A stretch of DNA of 64,000 nucleotides from CAYYDE01 sp964470525. Its GTDB lineage: Bacteria > Patescibacteriota > Gracilibacteria > BD1-5 > UBA6164. The stretch's first letter is position 1. The number at the start of each line of letters is the position of its first letter. The position numbers and the translations under genes were made by a program. Below, piece after piece: positions 20,426 to 33,138 of this stretch. The notes under the pieces were generated by a model. That model did no database searches. It saw only the letters and a list, made by a program, of their open reading frames with translations, and was not told the DNA's origin. The stretch lies in NCBI GenBank assembly GCA_964470525.1, contig CAYYDE010000005.1, positions 62,001 to 126,000 of the forward strand, written 5' to 3'.

Positions 20426-20836
20426 TATGAGCATACATCTACGCTTGTAAAAGTGAGGAAAGTCCGGACACCATGAGAAAATCGTTAAAGCTAACAGCTT
20501 TGGTTGAAATATATAATTCATAAAATTTCAATACCACCGTGCCACAGAGACAATACTATCCTTCTTCGCTAAAGCTATGAAGGAAAAAGGTGAAAAGCCA
20601 AAAGGTGTTTGCGAAGTTAATTTTATCAATATTGATAAGTAAATCTCAAAAAGCTACTTTTGGAGTTTGAAAGCAATTTCAAATACTTGGTAAACTGAAC
20701 GAGGTGCAATGGGAATGGTACTGATTGGAGATTATTTCTCTATTGTTTTCAAAAGGTATACCCAGCTTGAGGTAAGAAGTGATTCTTATCCTAGATAGAT
20801 TGATGTAGAGATACAAAATCCGGCTTATTACTCATA
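20426..20836 (+). ncRNA. rnpB: RNase P RNA, bacterial type
   Basis: Catalytic RNA that trims tRNA 5' leaders. The universal core is easy to see: GAGGAAAGTCCGGAC near 20454, CCACAGAGACA near 20542, GGTAAACTGAACGAGGTGCA near 20690, and AGATAGATTGATGT with AATCCGGCTTATT near the 3' end. Ends were set by the P1 helix TATGAG (20426-20431) with CTCATA (20831-20836). Length of about 411 nt is normal for a type A RNA. A T-poor region follows, so the 3' end is set by pairing, not by a terminator. Confidence 0.95.
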
Positions 20837-20868
20837 AAAAAGTTTTAATTTAACATTTAGAAAAAAAT

Positions 20869-21477
20869 ATGAAAATCGTTTTTATTGGAATACAAGGTTC
20901 AGGGAAAGGTACTCAAGCACGTATACTTGAAGAAAATTATGGTTTTAAACTCTATGAAACAGGTGGAGCTTTGAGAGAAATTGCTGCAAAAAATTCAGAT
21001 CTTGGAAGACTCGTAAAATCAACTATTGAAGCAGGACATCAAGTAAATCCTGAAATTGTTGAGGATATTCTCGCAGATATTATTATTTCAAACCCTGAAA
21101 AAAACCTTATTCTTGACTGATTTGTAAGAAACGAAGGAAACAAAAATTCTATGGATAAAATCGTTGGAAATTATAAAGTTGTTTTTTTTAATCTTGATGA
21201 AGCAACAGCAAAACAAAGACTTCTTGGAAGAATGTATGATCAAGAAACAGGAGAAACATTTCCTTCATGAACACTCATCAATCCAAAAAATGGAAATACT
21301 CTCGTAAAAAGAAGTGATGATGAAGAAAATGCCATCAATATAAGAATTCAACTCTTTTACGAAAAAACTCTTCCAATTATAGAAAGATACAAACAAGAAT
21401 GAAATCTTATTGAAATCAATGCTCAATGAACCATTGAAGAAGTAAGCGAAAATATAAAAAAAGGACTTGGATTATAA
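20869..21477 (+). CDS. adk: Adenylate kinase
   Basis: AMP + ATP to 2 ADP. 202 residues. Walker A IGIQGSGKGTQAR at residue 6, AMP-site YETGGALREIAAK (usual T-G-D-L-R changed to T-G-G-A-L-R), LILDGFVRNEGN, and LLGRMYDQETGE starting a short LID without zinc cysteines. KRSDDEENAINIRIQLFYEKTLPII matches the adk RxDD...R block. The Gly of LILDG is TGA. It starts 32 bases after rnpB with no separate terminator between them. Confidence 0.92.
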
Positions 21478-21493
21478 AACAAGTCCTTTTTTT
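21455..21493 (+). terminator. Terminator overlapping the 3' end of adk
   Basis: AAAAAAGGACTTG pairs with CAAGTCCTTTTTT across the adk stop codon; T run follows. Confidence 0.75.
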
Positions 21494-21567
21494 ATTTTAT
21501 ATAATTTTATTGACATAATTAAAATATATCCTATGATATATAAGCTTTATTTCTTTAACTTTTTTCT

Positions 21568-24525
21568 ATGAAAAAACATAAAATAAAAAATATATATGGT
21601 TTTACATTGGTAGAACTTATTATTGTGATCACTATTTTAGCGATACTTGCAACGATTTCCTTTGTAAGTTTTCAGTCTTATACAGGAAATTCTAGAGATA
21701 GTAACAAAATCACTACACTCAAAACGATACAAATAGGACTTGATATTTTCTATGTCTGATCTGGAAAATATCCTCTCCCAGATGGAGAAATTACTCCATG
21801 AGAAATTGATGAAGTAGAAGTAGCTCAAAAATGAGTTATATGAGAAAATATTTCTCATCTCCTCAAACTTTCTCAAATTCCAACTGATCCTCTTACAAAA
21901 GATCTTTATAGTTATGGAGTTCTCTTAGACCAATCAGAATACCAAATCGGAACAACTCTTGAAAGTGCAATTGCTCAAAAATCTCTCTGAAATACAGCCT
22001 ATGCAAAAAACCCTCAAGCAAGAGTAATATGAAATTATAAATGATATATTCAATACAAACATGCAAATCAAACTTTTGTAGCAAATATTCCAAGTTTATT
22101 GTTTCATTTTGATGAAGCAACTTCAAATTTACTTGATTGAAACCAAGTGTATTATGTAGTAGATAAAAATAAAAATCTTCCTTATGCAATTGGTTCAACT
22201 CCGACAAATCACATTCCGTGAAGCCAAACCGTAAAAGAAATATATGGTTCTGGAAGTTCTCTCACAAACATTGATATTACTTCAGTAAAAGAAGCAAAAA
22301 CAAGAGAAGAAAAATTAATAGCCATTGAAACTCTTTCAAATTTAGCAGATTTTTGAATCACTACACCAGAAGATTTTTTAAATGTTGTTGAGAAAAAACC
22401 TCTTCCTCAATCCCAAACATCAAATGGAAATCCAAATCCTCCTCAAGAGGAAAATAATGATGGTTTTTGTCCTGAAAATCCAACCGATAGTTCATATTTT
22501 ACTTTTAGTAATGGAACTATTACAGCATATTCAGATGAATGACCGAAAGATGTAATCATTCCTTGTGAAATAGGAGGTGTGAGTGTAACAACTATTTGAG
22601 CAAGTGCTTTTATGAACAAATGACTTACAAGTGTTATTATTCCAAATAGTGTAATAAATATTTGAGCACAAGCATTTAATAACAATCAACTTACTTCTGT
22701 TAAAATTCCAAACTCAGTAACAGGTCTTAATTGAATATGAATATTTCGTTTTAATCAACTCACTTCTGTAACACTCTCAAGTGGAATTACTGCTATACCA
22801 AATAACACTTTTGCTGATAACCACATCACTTCTATAAATATTCCCCCATCAGTAACTATTATATGAGCGAATGCTTTTTTAAATAATCAACTTTCAAGTG
22901 TAGTGATTCCAAATTGAGTAACTACTATCAATAATAGTGCCTTTAGTGGAAATCAACTCACTTCTGTAACACTTCCAAGTACATTAGCCTCTATCGTATG
23001 AACAACTCCTTTTTGAGGAGTAACATCATTTACAAATTATGATGGGTACACTTCCCCATATGCATACGTACCTTATGAATCTGGAATTAAAATACTCACG
23101 TATGCATGAACTCCTCCAACAAATTTTGTTCTTCCAGAAAGTATAAATGGGAAAAGTGTAACAGCTATTTGAACACAAGCTTTTTATCAAAAAGATCTCT
23201 CAAGTGTTATTATTCCAAGTTCAGTAGAATTGATCCAAACAAGTGCTTTTATTATAAATAAAATTACTTCTGTAAAAATTCTCAATCCAAATACTATTAT
23301 TGAAAATTCTGCTTTTCAAAGTCAAACTTTTTCTCCATGACTGTGAGTTATTTCTTATGCATCTGAAACTCAAAAAAATACCTATCATACTACAACATAT
23401 GTGGATACAGTAAAATTTCCATATGCTGTAGTTTGAGAAGACACTTCTTGACTTCCAACGCTCAATTGTCCTGAAAATCCTACTGATAGTCAATATTTTA
23501 CTTTTATGAATGATGCTATTACTAACTATTCAAATGATGGTCCGAAAGATGTTGTAATTCCTTGTCAAATAAATTGAAGGTATGTCACATCTATCAATGG
23601 GGGTTTTATAAATAAAGGACTCACTTCTGTGATAATTCCAAGCTCAGTAACAAGTATTGGAGATCTTGCTTTTTTGAGTAATCAACTGACTTCTGTAACC
23701 ATACCGAACTCAGTAACAAGTATTGGAAATTCTGTATTTGCAAATAATCAACTCACTTCTGTGACAATTCCAGACTCAGTAACAAGTATTGGAAATGAGG
23801 CTTTTTTAAATAATCAACTCACTTCTGTGACAATTCCAGACTCAGTAACAAGTATTGGAACTAGTGCTTTTCATACAAATAAAATTACAAGTGTTTCTCT
23901 TTCAAAGTCTCTTACTTCTCTTCCAAATAACATTTTTTATGAAAATAAACTTACTTCTGTTACTATTCCAGATTCTGTAACTTCTATTTGAAATAATGCA
24001 TTTTATAGAAATGAGCTGACAACACTTGTACTTCCAGATAGTGTTGTAACTCTTGGATTATCTGCCTTTTCATGAAACAAATTAAGTTCTGTAATTATAT
24101 CTGACTCTGTAACAACTATAGGGAATGGTGCTTTTAATGGAAATTATCAACTTGCTACTTTACAACTTTGAAACTCTGTAACAACTATAGGGAATAATGC
24201 CTTTATGAGTGGTCTACTGACATCATTAACCATTCCAAACTCTGTAACAAGTATAGGGAGTAATGCTTTTAATGGAAATAGCTTGACCTCAATTACTATT
24301 CCAGCTTCTGTAACTTCTATTTGAGCAGATGCATTTCGTAATACTCGACTTACATCAATTATTATTCTCAATCCTGAAACTACAATATGATCAAACGCTT
24401 TTACAAATCAAACAAATTCCCTTTGAAGTGGAACAGTAACGTATGCATCAGAAGCACAACGTAATACATATCATAATACAGGATATGTAGACACAGCAAA
24501 ACTTCCAACCGCTGTAGTGCAATAA
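21568..24525 (+). CDS. Pilin-like protein fused to BspA-type leucine-rich repeats
   Basis: 985 residues. The N-terminus is a class III (type IV pilin) signal: [19 protein letters not shown] after a short basic leader. A pilin-like region to about residue 290 follows and shares NYKG, NIPSLLF and NLPYA landmarks with the pilin at 46870. Two tandem modules then start with [12 protein letters not shown] (about residues 301 and 634) and end with NTY..T.YVDT.K.P.AVV. Each carries many LRR_5/BspA repeats of about 23 residues ([18 protein letters not shown] type). At 23640-23870 the DNA repeats almost exactly with a 69-base period. Likely secreted or pilus-displayed adhesin. Confidence 0.9.
23640..23870 (+). 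repeat. 69-base tandem repeats encoding LRR units
   Basis: At least three consecutive units of 69 bases (23 codons) are almost identical, each containing AATCAACTCACTTCTGTGAC and CAGTAACAAGTATTGGAA. They encode IPDSVTSIG.. repeats. Such identity implies recent duplication or gene conversion. Confidence 0.85.
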
Positions 24526-24560
24526 CAAAAAAACTCTTCTTTCGAAGAGTTTTTTTTGTT
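24525..24560. terminator. Bidirectional terminator
   Basis: AACAAAAAAACTCTTC / GAAGAGTTTTTTTTGTT with a 4-base loop between convergent genes. Confidence 0.85.
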
Positions 24561-24939
24561 ACATTTCAAATAAATCAGAAGCAGAAATATTATTATTTTT
24601 AAGTTTTTTCCTTACATCAACAATCTCTTTTTCTTGTATACTTGGTCACGAAGGTATTTGAATATGTTGTCTGATTTGTGATAATTTTTGAGTCAATTTT
24701 TCTTTAATTTCTCATAAATTACTTCCATCAGATGCAATACTTCCAAGATCAATACTATTTACTTCTGCCTTAACAAGAGTGGGTTTTCCACACTGTGGAC
24801 AATGCACTGTAAGTGATAAAGTAGTTCCAGCAGCTGAGGTAATTTCAAGATTTTTTTCTTCTACTGTTGATTCACATTCTTGACAACGAAAATTCTGTAC
24901 AATAGAATCAAGAATCGATTTAACCATTTGGTAATTCAT
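24559..24939 (-). CDS. Zinc-ribbon protein of unknown function
   Basis: 126 residues from MNYQMVKSILDSIVQ. Two CxxC pairs (CQEC around residue 18 and CPQC around residue 43) with a short beta segment between form a zinc-ribbon. The rest is helical (GEIKEKLTQKLSQIRQH) with a C-terminal ISASDLFEM. ATG 24939 is preferred to an in-frame ATG 12 codons upstream, since the extra codons (MSLKLYFLKTKN) overlap the promoter region. Family not recognised; a nucleic-acid or protein adaptor role is possible. Confidence 0.7.
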
Positions 24940-24990
24940 GTTTTTTGTCTTTAGAAAATATAATTTCAAACTCACAAAAATTGTACCATA

Positions 24991-26607
24991 TTATCCAAGA
25001 AAATTCAAGATATTTTGTAATCTTTGTATTGACTTTTCTTTTTTTAGGAGATAAATTAACTCTAATGCTCATGGAGAAAATTCTTCTCCAGATAAAGCAA
25101 CTCTCACTGGCCACAAAACTTGACCATTTTTCATCTGAGCTTTTGCAATTTCTTCAACAAAAATATTTTTTACTTCCTCAACACTTTCAAATTCTTCTGT
25201 TTTATTTTTGAGAATTTCTAAAGTGAGTTCCAATCACGCTTTTGCCATTTGCAAATCTTCAATTTTCATTTTTGGATTCACAAGCATATCAACTATTTTT
25301 TGTGTAACTTCAAAATCTTGATAAAAAAATGTAGTGAGAGATTTATATTCTGAGAGTTTTGTGAGTCTTTTTTGAAGTTCTGAAATAATTTTTTCATTTT
25401 TTTCTCTGTTAGCTTTCACAAAAATATTTTCATAAAAATCTTTGTCAAACTCTTGTAAATATTGTTCTATTTTTTCGTATAATTTTTCCAAACTCAACGT
25501 GTTAATCACATTTGAATTCACAAAAGTAAGTTTTTGAAGATCAACAAGTGCACCAGAAGACGACATTTTTTCAAGTTTGAAATCAAACTCTAAATAATGT
25601 TTCTCAGGATTTTGTTTTCTCCATTCTTCAAATCAAGCATTTGCCAAATTTGCCAAAAACTCAAGAATTGCAATTGGTAAAAATCATTCACTAAAATAAT
25701 AATTCACATCAGCTTCTGGATCTTTTCTTTTTGAAAGTTTTCTTTTCGCTTCTCCCTCAATTTTTACCAAAGGTCAATAATGTGCATAGAGTGGTCTTTG
25801 CCATCCCATTGTGTCAAAAAGTTGAAAATGAAGTGGTAATGAAGCAAACCATTCATCTCCTCTGATAACATGAGTCGTTCCCATCAGATGATCATCAACC
25901 AAATGTGCAAAATGATATGTTGGAATTCCATCACTTTTCATAATGACAATATCATTAAAATTTTCTCCAATCGTGATGTTTCCTTTGATCAAATCTTCAA
26001 CTTCAATTTTTTGGTGAATACTTCCGTTTGATGCAAAACGAATAATAAACTTTTTTCAAGCATTTATTGCTTCTTGTACTTGCTCATACGTTGCATTTCT
26101 CCAAGGAGAAAATTCTCCATATATTCCTGTTGGTACTTTTGAAGCTTCTTGAATAGCTCTCACATCAGTAATTTCTTCTTCACTCATAAAACACGGATAT
26201 GCTTTTGCTTGTCTAATCCAATCTTTGATAAACACTTTATAAATATCTGCTCTTTTTGATTGTGTATACGGTCCATAATTTCAAACATCTTCTCCATTTT
26301 CTCAAATCGGTCATTCTTGAAATTCAAGTCAGATTTTTTTTAAGATATTCACATACATTTTTGCAGCTCACTCAAGTTCTCTTTTTTGATCAGTATCTTC
26401 AATTCTTAAAAAGAAAATTCCATTATTACGACTTGCAACAAATTGATCAACCAAAGTTGAATACACAGCTCAAATATGCAAAAATCCTGTTGGAGATGGA
26501 GCAATTCTTGTGACATTTTTTCATGTTTCTCTTGCAGGATATTTTTTAAAAATATCTTCTGGAGTTTGAGTAATTTCAGGAAATAAAAGCTCAGCTAAAT
26601 CGTTCAT
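24991..26607 (-). CDS. gltX: Glutamyl-tRNA synthetase
   Basis: Charges tRNA-Glu, possibly tRNA-Gln too. 538 residues. Class I signatures: RIAPSPTGFLHIGAVYSTL (HIGH box) and KLSKRKDPE (KMSKS box). Also IRFASNG, VIMKSDGIPTYHFAHLVDDHLMGTTHVIRGDEW, all diagnostic of GltX. The helical anticodon-binding domain follows. TGA provides Gly at LPTGIYGE-type positions and in GFLPIA. Its stop lies within 52 bases of the zinc-ribbon gene start, so the two may be cotranscribed. Confidence 0.96.
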
Positions 26608-26739
26608 TTTTTGTTTTTTAAAAGGTAAATATTAAAAATATTATAGTAAAAAAAGTATGTTTTTCAAGAGAGAAAAATAAATTTGATAAAAAATAATAAA
26701 AATATATAATTAAAGAAATAATTCATAATTTTATTTCTT

Positions 26740-26949
26740 ATGGCAATCATTCAAGTCGATATTTCAGAAGAAATGCAAAAAAAATTTGGTATTTCAAACC
26801 ACACTTCTTTTGAAACACTTCTCACAAAAACACTCTGAGACGATTTTATTTCTCCAGATTTATCTTTTACCGATTACGAAAAAATGAGTGAAACCCACAA
26901 AAAAGCATATGATAGCATAGGGGAAAATACAAAATTTCTTAATATTTAA
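26740..26949 (+). CDS. Putative antitoxin of a type II toxin-antitoxin pair
   Basis: 69 residues: MAIIQVDISEEMQKKFGIS, then SFETLLTKTLGDDF and a helical acidic tail. It precedes a RelE/ParE-like gene with a gap of only two bases (TAA 26947, ATG 26952), the usual antitoxin-toxin order. The N-terminal beta strand plus helices could be a ribbon-helix-helix fold, but this is not certain. Assignment rests mainly on context. Confidence 0.6.
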
Positions 26950-26951
26950 GT

Positions 26952-27206
26952 ATGAAAATTATTGAAAATATTTATGAAACCCAAGAAGTCTTTGATTTTT
27001 TAGCTTCAAGATGACTTGTCAAACAATATAAAAAAGCTAAAACCTATCTGCTTGCTGGAATCTATGGAAAAAGTGATTTCAAACTCCATAAACCAAAAGA
27101 AAAATGAGAATGGAGTTTTCGTATCAATAAACAATTTCGAGCTTTTTGAAAATTTGAAGAAAACACCTTAATTGTGTATATCATTGATAATCATCAAAAT
27201 TACTAA
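26952..27206 (+). CDS. RelE/HigB-like toxin
   Basis: 84 residues. The C-terminal half, EWSFRINKQFRAFGKFEENTLIVYIIDNHQNY, follows the RelE/ParE superfamily pattern of a strand with Arg, then Arg/Phe-Gly/Lys and a final V.I.D.H..Y (quoted here in parts: SFRINKQFRAFGKF and LIVYIIDNHQNY). The N-terminal part has two helices (VFDFLASRGLVKQYKKAKTYL). RelE-type toxins cleave mRNA in the ribosome; ParE-type poison gyrase; the two cannot be separated here. Ends in a strong terminator. Confidence 0.65.
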
Positions 27207-27239
27207 AAAACATTTGAGAATCTTCTCAAATGTTTTTTT
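27205..27239. terminator. Bidirectional terminator
   Basis: AAAAAACATTTGAGA / TCTCAAATGTTTTTT with a 4-base loop; overlaps both the toxin stop and the stop of the minus-strand gene. Confidence 0.85.
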
Positions 27240-27693
27240 ACACCTCAATTACACCAGTACTAAAAATTCATTCCTTACTACAATACACTCGTAACTCTAT
27301 TTCATCAAGATATTCAATATCAAAAGTTCATGTATTTTCTTGTCAAAATTGAAATTTTTTCTCTTCTATCAGATCTCCATCTGCATCATGAAGAGATATT
27401 TTATAAATAAAATGTTCCTCATCACTCTGATGTTCTACTTCAAAAGTCAAAAGATCATTTTCAATACTATATGTTGGAAAATGCGCGGATTCTGTTGGAG
27501 TGAGATGATATATATCAAGAGGAATATTTATTTCTGGAGATAATAGCACAAAATCATCTTTGTGAGTGTCACAAAATGGACAAAAATAATCACTTGGGAG
27601 ATCTTCAAAAAAAGTAAATGCTTCAACTCCATCTTCTGGCTCTCATTTCAACTCATCATAGATATAATCACATCCAGTACAATGGTATTTCAT
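27238..27693 (-). CDS. Rubredoxin-superoxide reductase fusion protein
   Basis: 151 residues. N-terminal rubredoxin: CTGC (5, 8) and CPFC (38, 41) with YIYDELKGEPEDGV and LPSDYFCP, the FeCys4 fold. C-terminal part resembles the desulfoferrodoxin/neelaredoxin centre: His71 (SAHFP), His88 and His94 (VEHQSDEEHFI) and Cys138 (VYCSKEG) sit at the right spacing (6 residues between His, 3 from Cys to ligand). The last ligand, normally His in CNxHG, is Glu141. If active it would reduce superoxide to peroxide, using its own rubredoxin as electron donor. TGA-Gly in LKGEPE and KEGIF. Confidence 0.8.
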
Positions 27694-27822
27694 ATTTTTT
27701 TATTAAGAATATTATTTGCAAAATTATAAAAAAAATCTTATAAAAAGAAAGTTTTTTATTTATTTGCAAAACTGTGCGTGATTTTTATAATGAAAGTTGT
27801 TTAATTTCTAACATTGAAACCT

Positions 27823-29268
<1,446 letters not shown>

Positions 29269-29278
29269 TTATAAATGT

Positions 29279-30304
29279 ATGAATATTTTCCCTAAACATA
29301 CTCAAATATATACAAAAGAAATTCCTGATTTTTTGTTCCCTTTTTTGGAAGCTCCAAGTATAAAACGTCTTCATGGAATCTCTTCAACTTGTTGAGTAGA
29401 ACACACAAAATTTATAAAATATAAATTTTATCAATCACGTTTGAATCATAGTTTATGAGTTGCTCTTATTATTTGGCATTTTACTCAAGATAAAAAACAA
29501 ACTCTTGCTTGACTTTTTCATGATGTCTCAAATAGTGTATTTTCCCATGTTGGAGATTTTTTAGCGTGAGATAAATTACATCAAAATATTACTGAAAACA
29601 AAACTTCACAAATTCTCAAAAATGATCCCGTTATTTCTCAAGAACTCCAAAAACTTTGAATTTCTTTTGATGAAATTATTGATTATAGTCTCTATCCAAT
29701 TGCAGATAATTCTTCCCCACAACTTGCAGCAGATAGACTTGAGTATACCATGACTTGATGATATAATTTATGACATATTTCTCTCAATGAAATTCAAGAA
29801 ATTTATCAAAATATTTCTGTTTTAACAAATGAATTCTGACAAAAAGAACTTGGGTTTACAAATTTTTCACTTGCAGAAAAATTTGCATTCCTCTCAATAG
29901 AAAATGATTCGAAATCATATTCCAATCATAAAAATAATGTTTCAATGTCATTTCTCACAGAAATTTTAAAAGAAATGATGAGTACAAATCTTGTTCAGTA
30001 TGATGATTTATTTCTCCTTCAAGAAAAAGATATTATTGACATAATTTGAAAACATCCAAATTCAAAAGTTGCATTTATGTGGAATTTTTTCACAAATATT
30101 GATAGCATTACTGTCCATAACTCTCCACCAAAAGAAAATATTTTTTTTGTGAACTCTCATATTAAAAAAAGATATATCAATCCTCTTGTAAAAATCTGAA
30201 ATGAAACAAAACGATGTTCTGAATTATCTAAAAATCTGCAACAACAAATACAATCTCACATAAATTATCCACTTGAATATATAAGTCTTAATTATTTTAT
30301 TTAA
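29279..30304 (+). CDS. HD-domain phosphohydrolase
   Basis: 341 residues. The metal site of HD proteins is visible: RLNHSLGVALIIWHF (His), GLFHDVSNSVFSHVGD (His-Asp), and AADRLEYTMTGG (Asp). This arrangement resembles dGTPase/SAMHD1-like nucleotide hydrolases. The N-terminal half contains the domain; the second half is helical and unassigned. Reads as a downstream member of the guaB1 operon, with the next start 2 bases after its stop. A role in nucleotide balance is inferred from context. Confidence 0.75.
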
Positions 30305-30305
30305 T

Positions 30306-31022
30306 ATGCAAAGCTTTTCTTCTCAAGATTTTATATCTTTTAAAAAATATTTTCATATCCAAGATTCTCCATGATATTGGGATGAAAAATATCTTACAAA
30401 AACCCAAAAATATACAAAATTCTTCTCAAAAATTCCATGAATTTTATTTATTGGAGTTGGAAATTCAACTTCTATGAATGCTGGAAAGAAAGAAAGTGAT
30501 ATTGATCTTTTTATTATTACTAAAAAAAATAGTATGTGGTTTGTAAGAATTGTTATCACTTTTCTCACTCAATTTTTTTGAGTGAGAAAAACCTCAAAAC
30601 ATCATGAAGCAAGATTTTGTTTAAGTTTTTTTTGTGAAGAAACTCATATGAATTTTTCAGATTTTACAGTAAAAAATGATATCTATCTTTATTTTTGGAT
30701 TGTGTATCTAAAACCAATTTTGAACTATAATTGAACATATGAAAAATTTGTATCTAGTCAAACTTGGGCAGATTTTTGAGAATATCAAGATCAAATTCAA
30801 GAGAATAAAAAATATTGTATTTTTGAGAAAAATATTTGAAACAAAACACCAAAAATGCTTACATATATAAATATAGTACTCAAAAGTATTTTTCTTCCAA
30901 AAACACTCAAAACCTATGAAACACTCAAAAAGCCGTATGGAATCATTATTCAAAGCAATATCTTAAAGTTTCATAATCATGATATTCGAAAAGGATTATA
31001 CAACACGATCAAGAATATTTAA
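30306..31022 (+). CDS. Nucleotidyltransferase-fold protein
   Basis: 238 residues. The motif GVGNSTSMNAGKKESDIDLFIIT (quoted as GVGNSTSMNAGKK and ESDIDLFIIT) is the G[SN]..[ST]..[DE]xDxD catalytic core of the Pol-beta-like nucleotidyltransferase fold. The rest is helical with several hydrophobic stretches and lacks a recognisable substrate domain. Starts one base after the HD gene stop. Substrate unknown. Confidence 0.7.
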
Positions 31023-31037
31023 AAGTTCTTGATTTTT

Positions 31038-31066
31038 TTGACATCATACAAAATATATGATATCAT
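31038..31066 (+). promoter_or_regulatory. Promoter of the pilus operon at 31 kb
   Basis: TTGACA (31038-31043), a 17-base spacer and TATCAT (31061-31066). ATG at 31096 follows 29 bases later. Confidence 0.7.
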
Positions 31067-31095
31067 AAAACAAATTACTCCTTAATAAAATTTGT

Positions 31096-31872
31096 ATGGT
31101 AAAACTCAATTTATCCGCTTTATGAGAATCAAGCAACACAACACAATCACCTCTTTGAGAAGAAAATAAAACCGATATACCAAATATTCCAGAAACAAAA
31201 AAAATGAAAATCACACTCGAAAGTGTCCAATTTCATACTTCACAAACTTCTCCTCTCTCTGATAATACTGTTTCCTCTGAACAAACACAAATACAAAACT
31301 CTTCTTCAGAAAAAATTTCTCTTGAAAATATTATTGTTTCCCCAGAAATTCAACAAGAAGAAACAAAAGATGAAACAAAAACTCAAGAAAAAACTATTCT
31401 CATCCAAGATGCTGACACAGAAGTATCTTTTAAAACACACCAAAAATCAGAACTTTTTTCAAACTATACTTCTTCATATGATTCAGAAAAAAAACAAAAA
31501 ATACAAAAAACTCCTCTCCAAAATCTTGCTCCAGAAAAAAAAGATCCTATTATTTCTGAGAATATTTCACAATCCAATAATGAACCAACAAAAAAATCAA
31601 AAAAACTTTATATTATAACATGATTATCTCTCTGTGTTATGAGTCTTTGATGACTCGGAATATATTTTCATGGAAATAATTCTATTACAGGCAACCTTCA
31701 AGAATCTTCAAATTCTTGAGCAATAGAAGTATTGCAAACAAATGAAACTCAAAATGTCAATACAAATACCTCAACTTTTATTGATAATAATGAGAAAAAA
31801 AATAATATTGTCAGTGACGAAGTAAAACAACATCTCATAGATAAATATAAATCTAAGTATCAATCTAATTAA
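31096..31872 (+). CDS. Ser/Thr/Glu-rich single-pass membrane protein next to pilB
   Basis: 258 residues. Residues 1-175 are low-complexity (Ser, Thr, Gln, Glu, Lys) and apparently disordered. One transmembrane helix follows (LYIITGLSLCVMSLGGLGIYF), then an Asn/Thr/Ser-rich outer tail ending DKYKSKYQSN. The basic residues before the helix (TKKSKK) predict a cytoplasmic N-terminus. pilB starts 10 bases downstream, so a structural or regulatory role in the pilus machine is inferred. No family recognised. Confidence 0.65.
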
Positions 31873-31882
31873 AATATACGCT

Positions 31883-33094
31883 ATGAATATTACTCAAATA
31901 CCTATTACAGCTGATATACCTGATATTGTTGATTTTATCAATGATCTTTTTGATAGTGCCATTGAGGAAAACGTATCAGATATTCATATTGAAACTAACA
32001 AAGATTATCTCCTCATTCGTTTCAGAAAAGATGGGGATTTTATAATTCGTCAAAAAATTGCAAAAGAACATGTTTCAACGATTATCACTCGTCTCAAAGT
32101 ACTTGCAAAATTAAAAATAGATGAAAATAAAAAACCACAAGACGGAAAAATTGTCTATCAATCTGAAAAATTCAAACAATTGATTGATATCAGAACCTCA
32201 ACTCTTCCAACTATTTATGGAGAAAAAGTAGTTATGAGAGTACTCAGACAAGACTGACAAAATATTTCTCTTCAAACGCTTGGATTGATCAACATCAATC
32301 TCAATAAAGTAAAAGAAGTTCTTACAAGTAAATATGGAATTATCTTGGTTGCTTGACCAACAGGTTCATGAAAATCAACTACTCTTTTTAGTATTCTCAA
32401 AAATTTCAATCCTCTTGAATACAATATTTCTACACTAGAAGATCCGGTAGAATACAATATTGATTTTGTAAACCAATCTCAAATCAAACCAGAAATCTGA
32501 TATACATTTGCATCAGGACTCAGAAGTCTTGTCAGACAAGATCCAGATATCATCATGGTATGAGAAATCAGAGATACAGAAACAGCAAGTTTAAGTATTG
32601 AAGCTGCACTTACATGACATTTGGTACTTTCAACTATCCATACCAATTCTGCAGCTGCAACAGTACAAAGACTTATAAATATGTGAATTGAACCGTTTTT
32701 AATTGCAAGTGCTCTGAAAATGGTAATTTCTCAAAGACTTGTAAAAAAAATATGTCCTGCATGTAAAAAACCTCATGCAATTGATGCAACTATTGCACAA
32801 AAAGTAAAAAATGCTATGAAAGATATCATGGATGAAGAAGAAATTAACAAAATGAATTTTTTTATTTGAGCTGGATGTGAAAAATGTAAAAATACTGGAT
32901 ATATAGGAAGAATGTGAGTTCATGAAGTCATGGTACTTGGAAACTACATGGAAAAAAGTATTCTCAATATGGATAGTGCAAGTGAAATCGAAAAAAATGC
33001 AAAAAATAATGGTATGATTACTATTGTACAAGATGCTTTACTCAAAGCATCTGGAGGGGAGACTACTCTTGAAGAAGCCTTGAAACTCATTTAA
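31883..33094 (+). CDS. pilB: Type IV pilus assembly ATPase PilB/GspE
   Basis: 403 residues, lacking most of the usual N-terminal domain. Contains SDIHIETNKDYLLIRFRKDG, Walker A LVAGPTGSGKSTTLFSIL, the Asp box (LEDPVEYNI), Walker B RQDPDIIMVGEIRDTETA, the His box HLVLSTIHTNSAAATVQRL and a tetracysteine zinc motif CPAC ... CEKCKNTGY. TGA encodes the first Gly of GPTGSGKS and the second Gly of the same loop. It powers pilus polymerisation. Upstream of a SpoIIE gene and pilC. Confidence 0.94.
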
Positions 33095-33138
33095 GTGCTT
33101 CTTTTTTGAGAAAAGTGTTTAGTTTTTTATCAGTAGAT

